From Arachis hypogaea (lineage: Eukaryota; Streptophyta; Magnoliopsida; Fabales; Fabaceae): a DNA stretch of 64,000 nt. Below, piece by piece: positions 23,826 through 34,401 of this stretch. Within the stretch, counting starts at the first letter, position 1, and each line of letters begins with the position of its first letter. The stretch is from contig NC_092048.1 of assembly GCF_003086295.3 (NCBI RefSeq), positions 2,513,504-2,577,503 on the forward strand, in the 5' to 3' direction. A program made the translations under genes and the position numbers. The notes beneath the pieces were generated by a model. The model had not been told where the DNA came from, did no database searches, and saw nothing but the letters and a program-made list of their open reading frames with translations.

Positions 23826-25094
23826 CATCCTCAAGTTCATACACCAGAGAAGAAAGAAAGAGAAAGGTTAACCAAGAAAGCAAGGTCCAATCACACAAAT
23901 CAAAGCATGTTAAGCTAAATTAGAGGTAAAGGTAAATAATTTCCATTTGCATGCAAGTTGATTTCTTCACTTCATCTCCTATTCTCTGCAATGCCATTTA
24001 AAGGAAAATGAAGAAAATAGTGGTTGATAATCTCTGCTATGAATCAATGGTTAAAATTATTACCTGGAGCCAAAGCACATTTTCAAGGATTTGGATTTGG
24101 GAATATCACTTAGCAAACTCAATCTCTGCTGCTCTGCACTCCTCGGTCTAAACAAGAACCAGATTTGAAATCCCTAATTTTGGGGGTTGATTGAAGAAAG
24201 AGAATGGATGAATTCTGAAAGCTCAAGGTCAAAGAAGTTGACTTAGGAGAAACGCTAATCTTGGCTCAGAACAAAGTACAAAAAGAAAAATTGAATCTGT
24301 TTGGAAAGAAAGGAGAGAGAACCCGAGAAAGAAAGCAAAGAGTGAATCCTTACTACTGAGTTTAAAGTCTTGGAAGCATTGCACCTACACTAAAGGGAGC
24401 ACTCCGCCAAGATGTAGAACAAGGTTATGAGTTCAGATGCTGGGTTCAGTGCATAGAGTCAAAGCTGTTATTCATCATCTCCTTCATGTTTTACTGTTTT
24501 GTATTTTTGTTTCAATATATATCTTTCTTAGTTTTCTTTGAGAGGTAAAAGGCAAGAAAAAAAGGCATTAAGAAAAAGCCATAAAGTGAAAAAGGCTGAG
24601 AGATATACTTGAGAGAAAAGCCAAGAGTAATTTCAGATTTTTTTTTGTTGTATTTTTTGTCTTGTGTCTTGTACATGAGAGGTATCCCTTGCTAAGTTGG
24701 GTAAAAACTTAGTGTGGTGAGTCTAGGTATTAGTATAACCAAGTCAAGTTTATGTTGAAACTTGTGTACCTAGATAGGATTGTGATGAGTCCTAGGGAAT
24801 TGGTGTATATAATACTTGGATCATAGTGAAAATTCCACCAACTTTGTGGTAGAGACTAGATGTAGGTTGTATTGCACAAGATAACTGAATCAGGATTCAT
24901 GGCTATGTCATCTTCTTCCTCTCTACTTAAGTTCTATTTTTTGGTTTTTATGAGACAAAATAAAATTGTCTCCTGATCCGCTGCACAAACTTAACAAAAA
25001 TCAAGTTCAAAGATCTGTGTTTAAGGCTTAATTATTCAAAGTTAAAGAAAGCTATAGATTCAACCCCCCTTCTCTAAGCCTTCTAGAACCTTCA
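23506..25094 (+). repeat. 3' LTR of the Copia-like element, with (GA)n
   Basis: 1,589 bp, starting tgttgagtttataata. It carries an uninterrupted (AG)n run of about 62 bp at 23761-23822 that the 5' LTR lacks. The remainder matches the 5' LTR closely. Confidence 0.88.
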
Positions 25095-25099
25095 GAAAG

Positions 25100-25861
25100 T
25101 TATGCAATTATTTGACAAATAAGAAAATAAACTAGATGATGAATTCAGACGTCGTTGTCAGCACCATCGCCCTCCTTTCTTCCTCTTCTACCACTCTTCC
25201 TTTATTCTGCCACCATCTATCTCCTTTTCATGTTGCTACTGCTGCCACCGTCTATCTCTTTTGTATGTTGTTGTCGTCGCCACCATCTATCTCCTTTGCA
25301 TGTTGTGCTGCCGCCGCCGACTATCTCATTCGCACGTCACAAGATCTGCAGCTGTTCGCCAGTATTTTCCGCCATTGCTACCTCTACAAGAATCAATGCA
25401 GCCTCCTTTGCTTAATGTCATGTCTGTCGTCCAGATCTCTGTATTCGCTGCCATCTTCTAGATGTACCTTTCTTCCTCTATTTCTCTGGATGTACATTTG
25501 TTTTTGCCTCTCTTTCATGACATCGTATTCATCTTCTTCCACCTCTATTTCCTACTACATCTTCCTCCATTGGTTCTCTATTTTTTTTAATGTATATTTT
25601 ATTGTTTATATATATGAATTTTGATTAGTGTTTGTTAGATTTATCAATTATACTATAAAGACCAAAGAGCCTATTAGATATTGTGTTGTCTTATTTGATT
25701 TATTTTTTTATTAGTTGAATGGCTATAGGAAAGTAGTGGTAATGGTAGTGGTTGCAGAGAAGAAGGGGGAAGTGGTAATTTTGTTATGTGTACATAGTAT
25801 TTTTGTTGTCTTTTATTAGGTCTTATTAATAAAAGACTTTAATCCACATCTTTTTAGGAAA
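25100..25861. repeat. Dispersed repeat with pyrimidine-rich block (left part)
   Basis: The pyrimidine-rich block (gccaccgtctatctc, cacaagatctgcagctgttcgcca) recurs at 40083, 44430 and 46375. The tail gtacatagtatttttgttgtc..aataaaagact occurs in every copy. The repeat is cut at 25870 by the MULE and resumes at 39933. Frames here encode Ser/Leu/Pro-rich peptides and are not genes. Confidence 0.7.
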
Positions 25862-25870
25862 AAAACTTTA

Positions 25871-26225
25871 GAGTAATACCCCAAATAGGTCCCCAAGGAA
25901 TTCACGTTTAGACAGATTTGTCCCCAAGAAAATTTAATTAAAATTTTGTCCCTAACCTTCTTAGCTACACACCAGATACGTCCCCACACCAGGTTCAGCC
26001 GGTCAGGTCTAAGATTGACGTCCTATGTGGAGGTAACTTGGCTGACGTGTCGGGTTAAGAGTGACGCGTCACGTGGAGGACAATTTGGTCCCTGTGCTTG
26101 CAGGACAAAACGACGCCGTTTTGGGACAAAGGAGAACGACGTCGTTTTTTATGGGACAAATAGGTCCCCGCGATGGAGGGCAGTGCAACCAAACGATGCC
26201 GTTTTATTTGGGGGCTCAATTTAAA
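25871..26225 (+). repeat. Left MULE TIR with AACGACGTCGTT palindromes
   Basis: Three palindrome-like sites lie at 26107-26122 (aaaacgacgccgtttt), 26135-26150 (aacgacgtcgtttttt) and 26191-26205 (aaacgatgccgtttt), with aggtccc/gggaca words around them. The GRF gene ATG lies 37 bp past the TIR, so its promoter is probably inside the TIR. Confidence 0.9.
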
Positions 26226-26261
26226 ATTAGGTCGTGTAGTTGATGATGGTTGCTGGAATTG

Positions 26262-26866
26262 ATGATGACTAGTGGAGGAACGACGTCAACTGGATGTCGG
26301 AGACGATGTGGAAGAAGCATTACTGGCGAGTTGAGTGCTGACAGTGGGACGACTGGAATCGGGAGGGGTCGACTGAGAAAAGGAGAACATCCCAAGTGCT
26401 TCTGCAGGACATTAGCTGTAATATGCAGGTCGCGCACGGCAGAAAACCCGAATAGGTTCTTCTTTGGTTGTCCATATTTCAAGGTATTGGAGAGTGTTTT
26501 TGTTGTGTCATGTGTGATAATTACCATGGGTTTGTAAAATTGTTTGCCATGTTGTTGTGATTGCAGGAGAAGCAAGGTTATTGTGAATTTTTTGCATGGT
26601 TTGATGAGATTTTTGGGTATGCGATGGAGGATGTAGTCGAAGGGCATAGATTGGCTTCTGTGGACACTGGTGCGGGTGATGAAGGTGTTGTAAGGTTGAA
26701 TGATGGCTTGGAAGACAGAGTGAAGCAATTGGAGGATTTATTGTGGAAGAAAGATGTGGATAACCAATTTGTGAAGAAGCATAATGTGTTCGACTTTCTT
26801 AGTGGTGTAATATGTGGTGCATTAGTAGGTGTGGTTGTGTTTTGCATATTTGTGGTGGTTGTTTAG
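26262..26866 (+). CDS. MULE-borne GRF zinc finger / transmembrane protein
   Basis: Exons 26262-26483 and 26567-26866 (GT-AG intron of 83 bp) give a 173-aa product in frame. Residues ~45-88 form a GRF-type zinc finger: CFC, then TAENPNRFFFGCP, then YCEFFAWFDE, with the intron between the third and fourth Cys. A charged, coiled-coil-like stretch follows (LNDGLEDRVKQLEDLLWKK). A hydrophobic C-terminal segment (LSGVICGALVGVVVFCIFVV) looks like a tail anchor. Similar small GRF-plus-membrane proteins are widespread unknowns in plant annotations (At1g43920-like). GRF fingers bind single-stranded nucleic acid in other proteins; the role here is not known. It stands at the place of mudrB in maize MuDR, opposite and converging on the transposase. 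No stop or frameshift seen. Two ATGs (26262, 26265) are possible starts. Confidence 0.82.
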
Positions 26867-27360
26867 GCAAACTGGATTCTATGTTAATAATCAAGTTATT
26901 GTATTGAAATGTGTATTCATGGTTAGATGGATATTAGATGGACATGCCTTATATTGATTAACTCAACTGTGGTCAAATAGGATAATAGAAATACATTGCT
27001 TTTGGGTTGTTGCAGCCATATTTCAAATGGGTGAAGTAACTGATATTCAAAACATTTTAAGTACACAATAATTTGATTCAGTAGCAACATAACTCAAATG
27101 AACCAAAACAAAGGTCTATTTCTTTCAACATACACCAAAAGCAAACCAAACTAAACAAAAGGTCTGCTGTATTAAACATAGAGAACACCAAAACAAAACA
27201 AACCAAGAAAAGAGGTTCTATTTCCTCAAACAGAACCAAATCAATGGTGTTTATAATAACAGAACACCAAAACAAAACAAACCAAGCAAAGAGGTTCTAT
27301 TTCCTCAAACATAACAAAATATAGTGTTTATAATAAGTTGCCCACTAATTCCTAAAAGGG
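26867..27360. other. Intergenic spacer between the converging MULE genes
   Basis: Holds the 3' flanks of both MULE genes. It contains a direct duplication of a ~60-bp A-rich word (ggttctatttcctcaaaca..aac near 27210 and 27290). No gene. Confidence 0.55.
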
Positions 27361-27917
27361 TCATTTCTTCTTAGATTGGTTCAAGCCTGGTGTTGGGATG
27401 AATTTAAACATTCCAGATGCTGTCTGACTGGTGGTAGCTGCAGTCGTATCTGCACGGACACTCTCCTGTACTTGAGACCTCCTAATTGTTTGCTTCGGAC
27501 GTCTGAACGGTTGCTGAGCCTGAAATTTACAAGATGGTTATCAGTATATTTCTTACAACTTTCAACATACACATTAATCTAATTACAAGTAGCATACCTT
27601 AAGTTTGCTTGAGACATTAGTTGTGGCTTGTGAGGGAGGATTTTCAGTTTGAGTCTCATGAGAGGCAGTATTAGGAATTTCCAGGCTACCTTCTACAGAT
27701 CTTTCATTCTGTATAACCAATTATAAGGCAGTTAGGTACCCAAGAAATAACTTATAAGACAATTAAGTCCCTATAGAATAACATTTATGGTGCAGATAGG
27801 TCCCCGCGTACAGGGCAATAGTCAACTCCACAATATAATGCAAACTAAGACTCTGCAAGTGAAAACTAATGCAATAGATGTTACCTGAGATAATGGGACT
27901 GATTGAGAAACAGCCAT

Positions 27918-29424
27918 TGACAAACCCCAAATTGACGGTTTGTTTTGCATTGAATTTAGAGTATTTTGATAACCTTTTGTCACATTTAACCTAGGAATTA
28001 GCATGATTTTGTTGTCTCTCCCATATTTGTGCTTAAGTGTAAAAACATGCTTTTTAAGCCTTATTTTGATGAATTCTAGTTCTTCTTTGATTCCATAAGA
28101 TGCCTTGATGTGTTTGCTAGTAATTCCAGGATTGAAATAGGCTATGCATGGATCAAAGGAAGCAGGGAAGGAAGCATACAAGTGGAGAGAAGCATAAAAA
28201 GTCAAAGAAGCAAAGCTAGCCATGCACGCGCACGCGCACAAGGCGCTCGCGCGCACATCGCAGAAATTAGCCAGGGACGCGCACGCGTACCGTCCGCGCA
28301 CGCGTCGATGAGGGCACATGACCTCACTAATGCAACACGTGCCTGGCGATTTGAGAGGGTTTCTGAACCCATTTTTGGCGCCAAATTGCTAAGGGAAAGG
28401 AATAAAAGGATGAAGGATTAAGGGGATCATGACTTTTGACCAATCATCATCATTATCATCACTTTTTGACATATAATCACTTTTAGTTTAGAGTTTTAGA
28501 GAGAGAAGCTCTCTCTTCTCTCTAGAATTAGGATTAGGAATTAGGGTTAGATTAGGATCTCATAGTTCTAGGTTTAATTCAAGTCTCCTTCTACTTCTAC
28601 CTTCAATTGATGATTGCTACACTTTGGTTCTTCTCTTTATCCCTATTCTCTTGTTGTAATTCCTCTTATTTTGTTTCTAGGTTTTATAATTGAGATACTC
28701 TTGTTCTCTTTATTTTCTTTCAATAATGCAATTTGAGGTAATTCATGATAATTGTGATTTCCTTGATTGTTGTTGTTAATTCTTTACATTCAATTGTAGT
28801 TAGAATTCATTCTTGTTGTGATTGACTATACTTTTCTTTTGTGCCTTCCAAGTGTTTGATTAAATGCTTGGAAGAATGTTAGACTAGAATTTTATGTTCT
28901 TGGCTTGAGAAGGTAACTTAGGATTTCTTGAGTCACTAGTGTCCAATTGATTGATAGTTGATAGCCATTAACTCTAGCCTTCATTAATCCAATTAGTGGA
29001 AAGCTAGGACTTATGGACTAGGATTGATATAACTCACTTGACTTTCCTTTGTTAATCGATTTAAGGATGACTAAGTGGGATTAATCCTTGCAACTACCAT
29101 ACTTGTGGCTAGTGATAATGATGAAGACCCTTGACAACCAAACCTTGCCAAGACCATTTTGTGAATAAAGTTTTCCTACCATTTACTATTCACATTCCTC
29201 ATCCAAAACCCCAAAATAAACAAGTCCATAACCAATAACAAGAACACTACCCTGCAAGTCCTTTGAGAGACGACCCGAGGTTTAAATACTTCGGTTTATA
29301 GATTTTAGGGGTTTGTACTTGTGACAAACAAATTTTTGCATGAAAGGATTATTGTTGGTTTAGAGACTATACTTCAACGAGATTTTATTTGTGAAATTCT
29401 ATACCGTCAAAAATCCGTTCGTCA
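27918..29424 (+). repeat. 5' LTR with alternating CG-rich block
   Basis: Contains a GC-rich purine-pyrimidine alternating stretch at ~28222-28310 (cacgcgcacgcgcac, ctcgcgcgcac, gacgcgcacgcgtac) in an otherwise AT-rich LTR. A second, inner inverted pair, ttgacggttt near the start and accgtcaa near the end, mirrors the termini. Confidence 0.9.
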
Positions 29425-29591
29425 AAATGGCGCCGTTGCCGGGGAGTTGCAATGGTGTTATGTTATTGGTTATTGTATATATGTGAATATTGTGAATAGC
29501 TTGATTTTTGGATTGCTTGTTAGTTTTGCTTGTTCTAGGACTTTGTTTCATTATTTCTTGTTAGCTTTTGTTTCTTATTTTTACTTTTACT

Positions 29592-31514
29592 ATGAATTCT
29601 CACTTTGGCTATGAGTGTGATTACAACTATGTTGTAGGAAATGGGAACTTCAATGAAGATGTGCATCAAGGATGGGATGACCAAAGGTGGGTGGAGTCAT
29701 ATACATATGATCAATCTTCATGGCAACAACCTCCACCAATGCACTATGAAGAAGAGCCATTCTATGATGCATACCAACCCAATGGCTATGGTGAATCTCC
29801 TTGTGACTTTCAAGAACCACCACCATATGCCTATGAGTCATATCCTTAACATGAACCTCAACTACACTCACAAGCCTATTTTCACCAAATACCTCCATAT
29901 GACCCTAATTCTTACCCACCATACCAACCACCTTATGAGCCATATGAACCATACATGGAACCACCACCATTCCAACATCAATATTTTCAAGAGCCACCTC
30001 CTCCACATTATTACCAAGATGAACCACCTCCAATATATGAAAATTTTCAATCACAAGATGAATACTACTTTCCACCACAACCTTCCATGGAAGAATACTC
30101 ATATCCATTGATCCAAGAGCCACATGATCCTAATCATATTATCCAAGAGGAACAAGAGTCAAGGGATCGTCTCAAGGAAGCATTGGATCAATTTCAAGCA
30201 ACCATGGAGTGTGTTGTGCAACAAGTGGAAAGAGTGGAAAACATAGAACCACCACAACTCTACCAAGAAGAATCAACCTACCAAGAAGAACCACCTTCCT
30301 ACTATGAATCCTCCCCCCAATTTAATGAACCCTTCCACCCACCCCAATCTCTAATGGATGAAACCTTTGGTGTTCTTGTTCAAGGGCAAGAAGAGATGAA
30401 AAGGGACGTGCAAAATTTCATGGCCACCTTGGATGCGGTAACAAATCAATTAGCCTCCCAATGCTTGAACACTCAAGGAACTCCCATGGCTACATGTGGA
30501 GAATCGAATGAAGGACAAAGCATGAAGGAGAGATTGGAAACTTCGGTGGGAAATGACAGAAGTTGCTTTGTATTGGAACAATTGGAGGAGGCTTTAATTG
30601 TTGAAGACAAGGAAGAAGTGGTAGAAGACTTAGGAGATGCGGAGCCTCCATGGGAACAAAACCCCTCCAAGATGATTGAAATTGATGCTAGGGAGGAAAG
30701 TGCACACCTTCCAAGGCATATCCCATATGAAGACTTGGATGGGATAGAGAAAGAATTGAGTCCCCTTGGTGATGAAGATCAAGCATCAAGTCTTAGTGGT
30801 GAAGAATCCTTTAAGCATGAAGAACCTTCTCCGGTTGGATTTGAAAGCGTTGAGGAGGTAAATTTCTCTCACCCTCCCTACTACGATTTGAGTAAAGGAA
30901 AAGGTTTAGATAAAATTGTTGAACAAAGAATTGAGATTAAGAGATCTTGTGAAGAGGTGGAAGTCCCTAGAAATAGAAGAACGAGGGTTGGTTATGCTTT
31001 GTCAAGATCTTTGGAAGCATCCTTGCCTAGGTTGTCATCTACTCCTTCACTTGAGTGGGTAAAATTCATTTCTATTAGCTTTATTGTCCCACTTGAGTAT
31101 GGCTTGCTTGAAACGGATGGTCAACTTAGGATCCTTTGTGGGATGAAGCGTAAGCGAAAGATGTTTCGTGGTTGGCGTTGCAAATCAAGGCTCATTATGG
31201 TTGATGCATCAAACATGAGATATAAAGGTTGGAGTAGTGCTCAAATAGATGGGTCTAGGAGGATTGTTGGGCACTTCATAGAGAATTCATCTTGTTCACT
31301 ACCCGGATGGATTAATAATGATGATCAACTTCAAGATGGGTGTGAAAATAAAGTGTGGGATCCCGGATTACAAGAAGAGGATCAACTTTGGGAGCCTACG
31401 GTTTGTGAAGAACTCCATCAAGGCTTGGAGTTATTAACTTTGAATGATGAAGCACAATGGAAGTCCAAGCATTGGTGGATGTTCAAGGATGAATTCAAAT
31501 ACAAGCCACCTTGA
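29592..31514 (+). pseudogene. Gag-like ORF of the non-autonomous element, one stop
   Basis: A 641-codon frame from ATG 29592 to TGA 31514 with a single in-frame TAA at 29847-29849. The first ~220 residues are Pro/Tyr/Glu/Gln-rich (PPPFQHQYFQEPPPPHYYQ and similar). A Gln-rich helical part (RLKEALDQFQATMECVVQQV) and an acidic, Glu-rich centre follow. The C-terminus has the basic KRKRKMFRGWRCKSR then W-rich DEAQWKSKHWWMFKDEF. No zinc knuckle or protease motif. Pro/Tyr-rich frames of this kind occur in non-autonomous legume Gypsy elements; their function is not known to me. Confidence 0.75.
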
Positions 31515-34401
31515 TGAGGAGCTCCCCATAAGTCCAACTTAAGGACAATAAACAAAAGTGCTAGGTGGGAGACAACCCACCATGGTAAAATCCTTTCATT
31601 TTCTCTTTTGTATATATTGGTAGAATTAGTTTAATTTCGTGTTTTGTTTAGATAGTTGAGTTTAATTGGTAGTTTAGTATGTTAAATAAGGTTTTAGGGT
31701 GTTTTGGTAGATGCTTGGAGGTTTAGAATGCTGAGATTGGTGCAAAAACATTTTAAAAAAAAAAAAAAACGGCCATCGGCGCGTTAGCACGCTGTGCGCG
31801 CGCGCACATTGCACTTCCGCAACTTCTGGTACAAAAACCAGAGAGTTGTGCGCGCGTTGTGCCAGCATTGTGCTGGGAGCACAAGCTCATCCACGCGTAA
31901 GCGCGCTGTGCGCGCGCGCGCGGATTATCCCTGCTGCATCCATGCGTAAGCGCGCTGTGCGCGCGCGCGCGGATTCGCTCCCTGCTTTTCTCCTTCCTCA
32001 TTTCTCCTTCTTTCCTCTTCTCTTCTTCTTTCTTTCTAATTTTTTTTTTCTTCCTCTCTTAGAATTTTTTTTTTCTTTTAATATAAATGAAAAAAAAATT
32101 TAATAAAAAAAAAAAATAATAATAATATAATAATAAATAAATAAATAAATAAATAAAATACTAAAAAAAAAAAACAAACAAAAAAAAATTTTTTTTTCTC
32201 TCTTTTCCTCCATTTTCTTTTATTGCATTTGCTTATCTTCATTCATTGCATTTTAATTTTGTTTTTTTTTTACCTTGTTCTCATTTTATTTTCTAAGTTT
32301 TCCATTTTAATAATGGTGTTGAACTTTCCTACTCAATTGTTGAGACTTTCTTACATTATTTTGGTGCTTCTTGACTTGTTTGATATTGTTGGGTGATGAA
32401 ACTTTTAAATCAATGCTTCATCTTGTATGACTTTTGTGTCTTTGTGCATTGATATGACCTCATATTGTCTTTCATGACCCACTTTTTCTCATTTGAACTT
32501 GATGCTCAACACACTCTTCATACTTTAACTTTACTCTTGCGTCGAGCTTAATGATATGCCTTAACTTACATTGTTTCCTCACTCACATGCTTAGCTAACA
32601 TGTAGTGGGAAATCATACTCTTATTTGGCATTAGCCCCCGCCTATATTTTATTTACTTTGATATCTTTGTTGTAGGCTTAATTTTCTTTCCTCTTCTTTC
32701 CTTTTAGGTTGGCCACCAAGAAGGGAGAAAGGAAAAGCTTTCAAATGGGGCAACGAACAAGTCATTCGCACAACCTTTCGAAGAAGCTCATCAATTGTAG
32801 CAACCCATCCACCTTGCTCTCCTTTGCATGCACCGAGGACGGTGCAATCTTCAAGTGTGGGGAGGTCGTCTGACCGATCTCCATGGGTAAAAATTTCCTT
32901 TTCAACACCAAATTTTTTATTTTCTTTAATTAGATTAGCTATTGCATTGCATGATAGGTTGCATGTTAGTTAGAATTTGTACATATTCTTACCACTTCTT
33001 TGTTATTAGGACTACTTGGTTAGGGTGATGATTTTCTTTCCAAGAAACCGTTTTAGGGTAACCTACCAATTTGAAAATTTTTGTTGAACTTGCTTGAAAG
33101 AATTTATTTTGGAACATGGTTTTTGAGCTAAGAACATAAGCAAGTGAGATTTGAGCCTAATGGTGTGGATACATTTTATAACCATTTATTTTCCATTCTT
33201 GTGTGAAATTGTTCTCTTTCCATGATTGTGATCCTTGATTTGCTTGATTCTATATATCCGTTTATTTCTTGTGTTTGTGCATTTATATGATTGAGGCCAT
33301 TATTTCATTAGCCACTTACCCAAATAGCCAACCTTTTACTCCCCATTGTTAGCCAATTTTGAGCCTATGCTTAACCAACTTATTCTTATTTTAGCACATT
33401 ACAAGCCTAAGGCGGAAAACCAATGAAAAGTCCTTGTTTGGATCTTTGATTGACCTAGGCTAGTGGGAGTGTTTTATTATTCAAAGTTGGTGAGGCTTGG
33501 GAACATTGGATGGGATAAAAAGGGGCAGTACACCTTTATGTTTAGGAATTGGGCACATATTCATGTATTGATTAAATGTAGAGACCTTATGCATTGATGT
33601 TCTTGTACTTAGTTTGAAAGAAGAAAAAGAAAAAAATATATATATAAAGAAAAAAAAATGATGAAAAGAAAAGAAAAAAAAATGTATATAGAAAAAGAAA
33701 AAAAAAAGAGAAAAGCAATAAAGGGGACAAAATGCCCCAAAGTGCACCTCAATAAGAATCAATGCATAAGTGTTGTGAAATGAAAAGAAAATGCATGAGT
33801 ATGTAAGAAAAAGTGAAGAATGGGTAGTTAGAATAGCTAGCATTTGTATAGGTCATTAAATAGGTTAGGTGGGAAAGTCTATGCTAATCAAAGATTCAAA
33901 TCCTAGTCCACTTGACCATAAATGATCCTACCTTGACCCTAACCCCATTACAACCTAAATGAAAGACCTCATGATGAATGTATGCATGCATTGAATAAGT
34001 GTTGATTGTTAGAAGAAAATCAAATTTTGGAAAACATGATTAGAAGAGAATTGAGTGAATTAACCCTTAAACACTTGAGTGAATAGAGCGGATACACATC
34101 CGGTGAGGGTTCAAAAGTTCAATCACATGTATTCACCCAATTTATCTATATTCTTGCAAGTTTGAGCTCTTTTTGACAATTCAATACAATTGTGGTTTGG
34201 ACTTAGTCCTTATTGCCTAGCTCTTGTGCTTACACATGCTCTCTTGAGAATTGATTTGTTTGAACTAAGCATTTCCAATTGCTTTAGATAATTGCATTTA
34301 GATAGGACTCATATAGTTTAGTTGCATTCAATAAATGTCATAACCCTTAGTTCCTTCTTATTTTAGCATGAGGACATGCTAAGGCTTAAGTGTGGGGAGG
34401 T
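31515..34401. other. Non-coding interior of the LTR element with Z-DNA-prone block
   Basis: At 31769-31975 there is a CG-rich block with near-tandem units (cgtaagcgcgctgtgcgcgcgcgcgcgg at 31897 and 31945) and a related unit at 31778. Pyrimidine-rich and A/T-rich low-complexity DNA (31980-32200, 33610-33720) follows. Frames within it are low-complexity artefacts. Confidence 0.75.

Larger units (their letters stand above)
20951..25094 (+). mobile_element. Copia-like LTR retrotransposon lacking pol, TSD gaaag
   Basis: The element is bounded by gaaag at 20946-20950 and 25095-25099. LTRs are 20951-22244 and 23506-25094; both end in ...ccttca, and the 3' copy begins tgttgag (tattgag in the mutated 5' copy). 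A primer-binding site tggtatcaagagcc (initiator tRNA-Met type) follows the 5' LTR and a purine run aaggaggagat precedes the 3' LTR. Between them is only a decayed gag and ~470 bp of unrelated DNA; no protease, integrase or RT. It would depend on another element for movement. Confidence 0.9.

Noticed and set aside
25136..25624. 162-codon Ser/Leu/Pro-rich frame
   Set aside because: It falls on a pyrimidine-rich repeat block present four times in the window; copies do not conserve a frame.
28110..28421. 103-codon Arg/Ala-rich frames in the LTR
   Set aside because: They translate the alternating CG-rich block, are repeated in the other LTR, and have no start context or family features.
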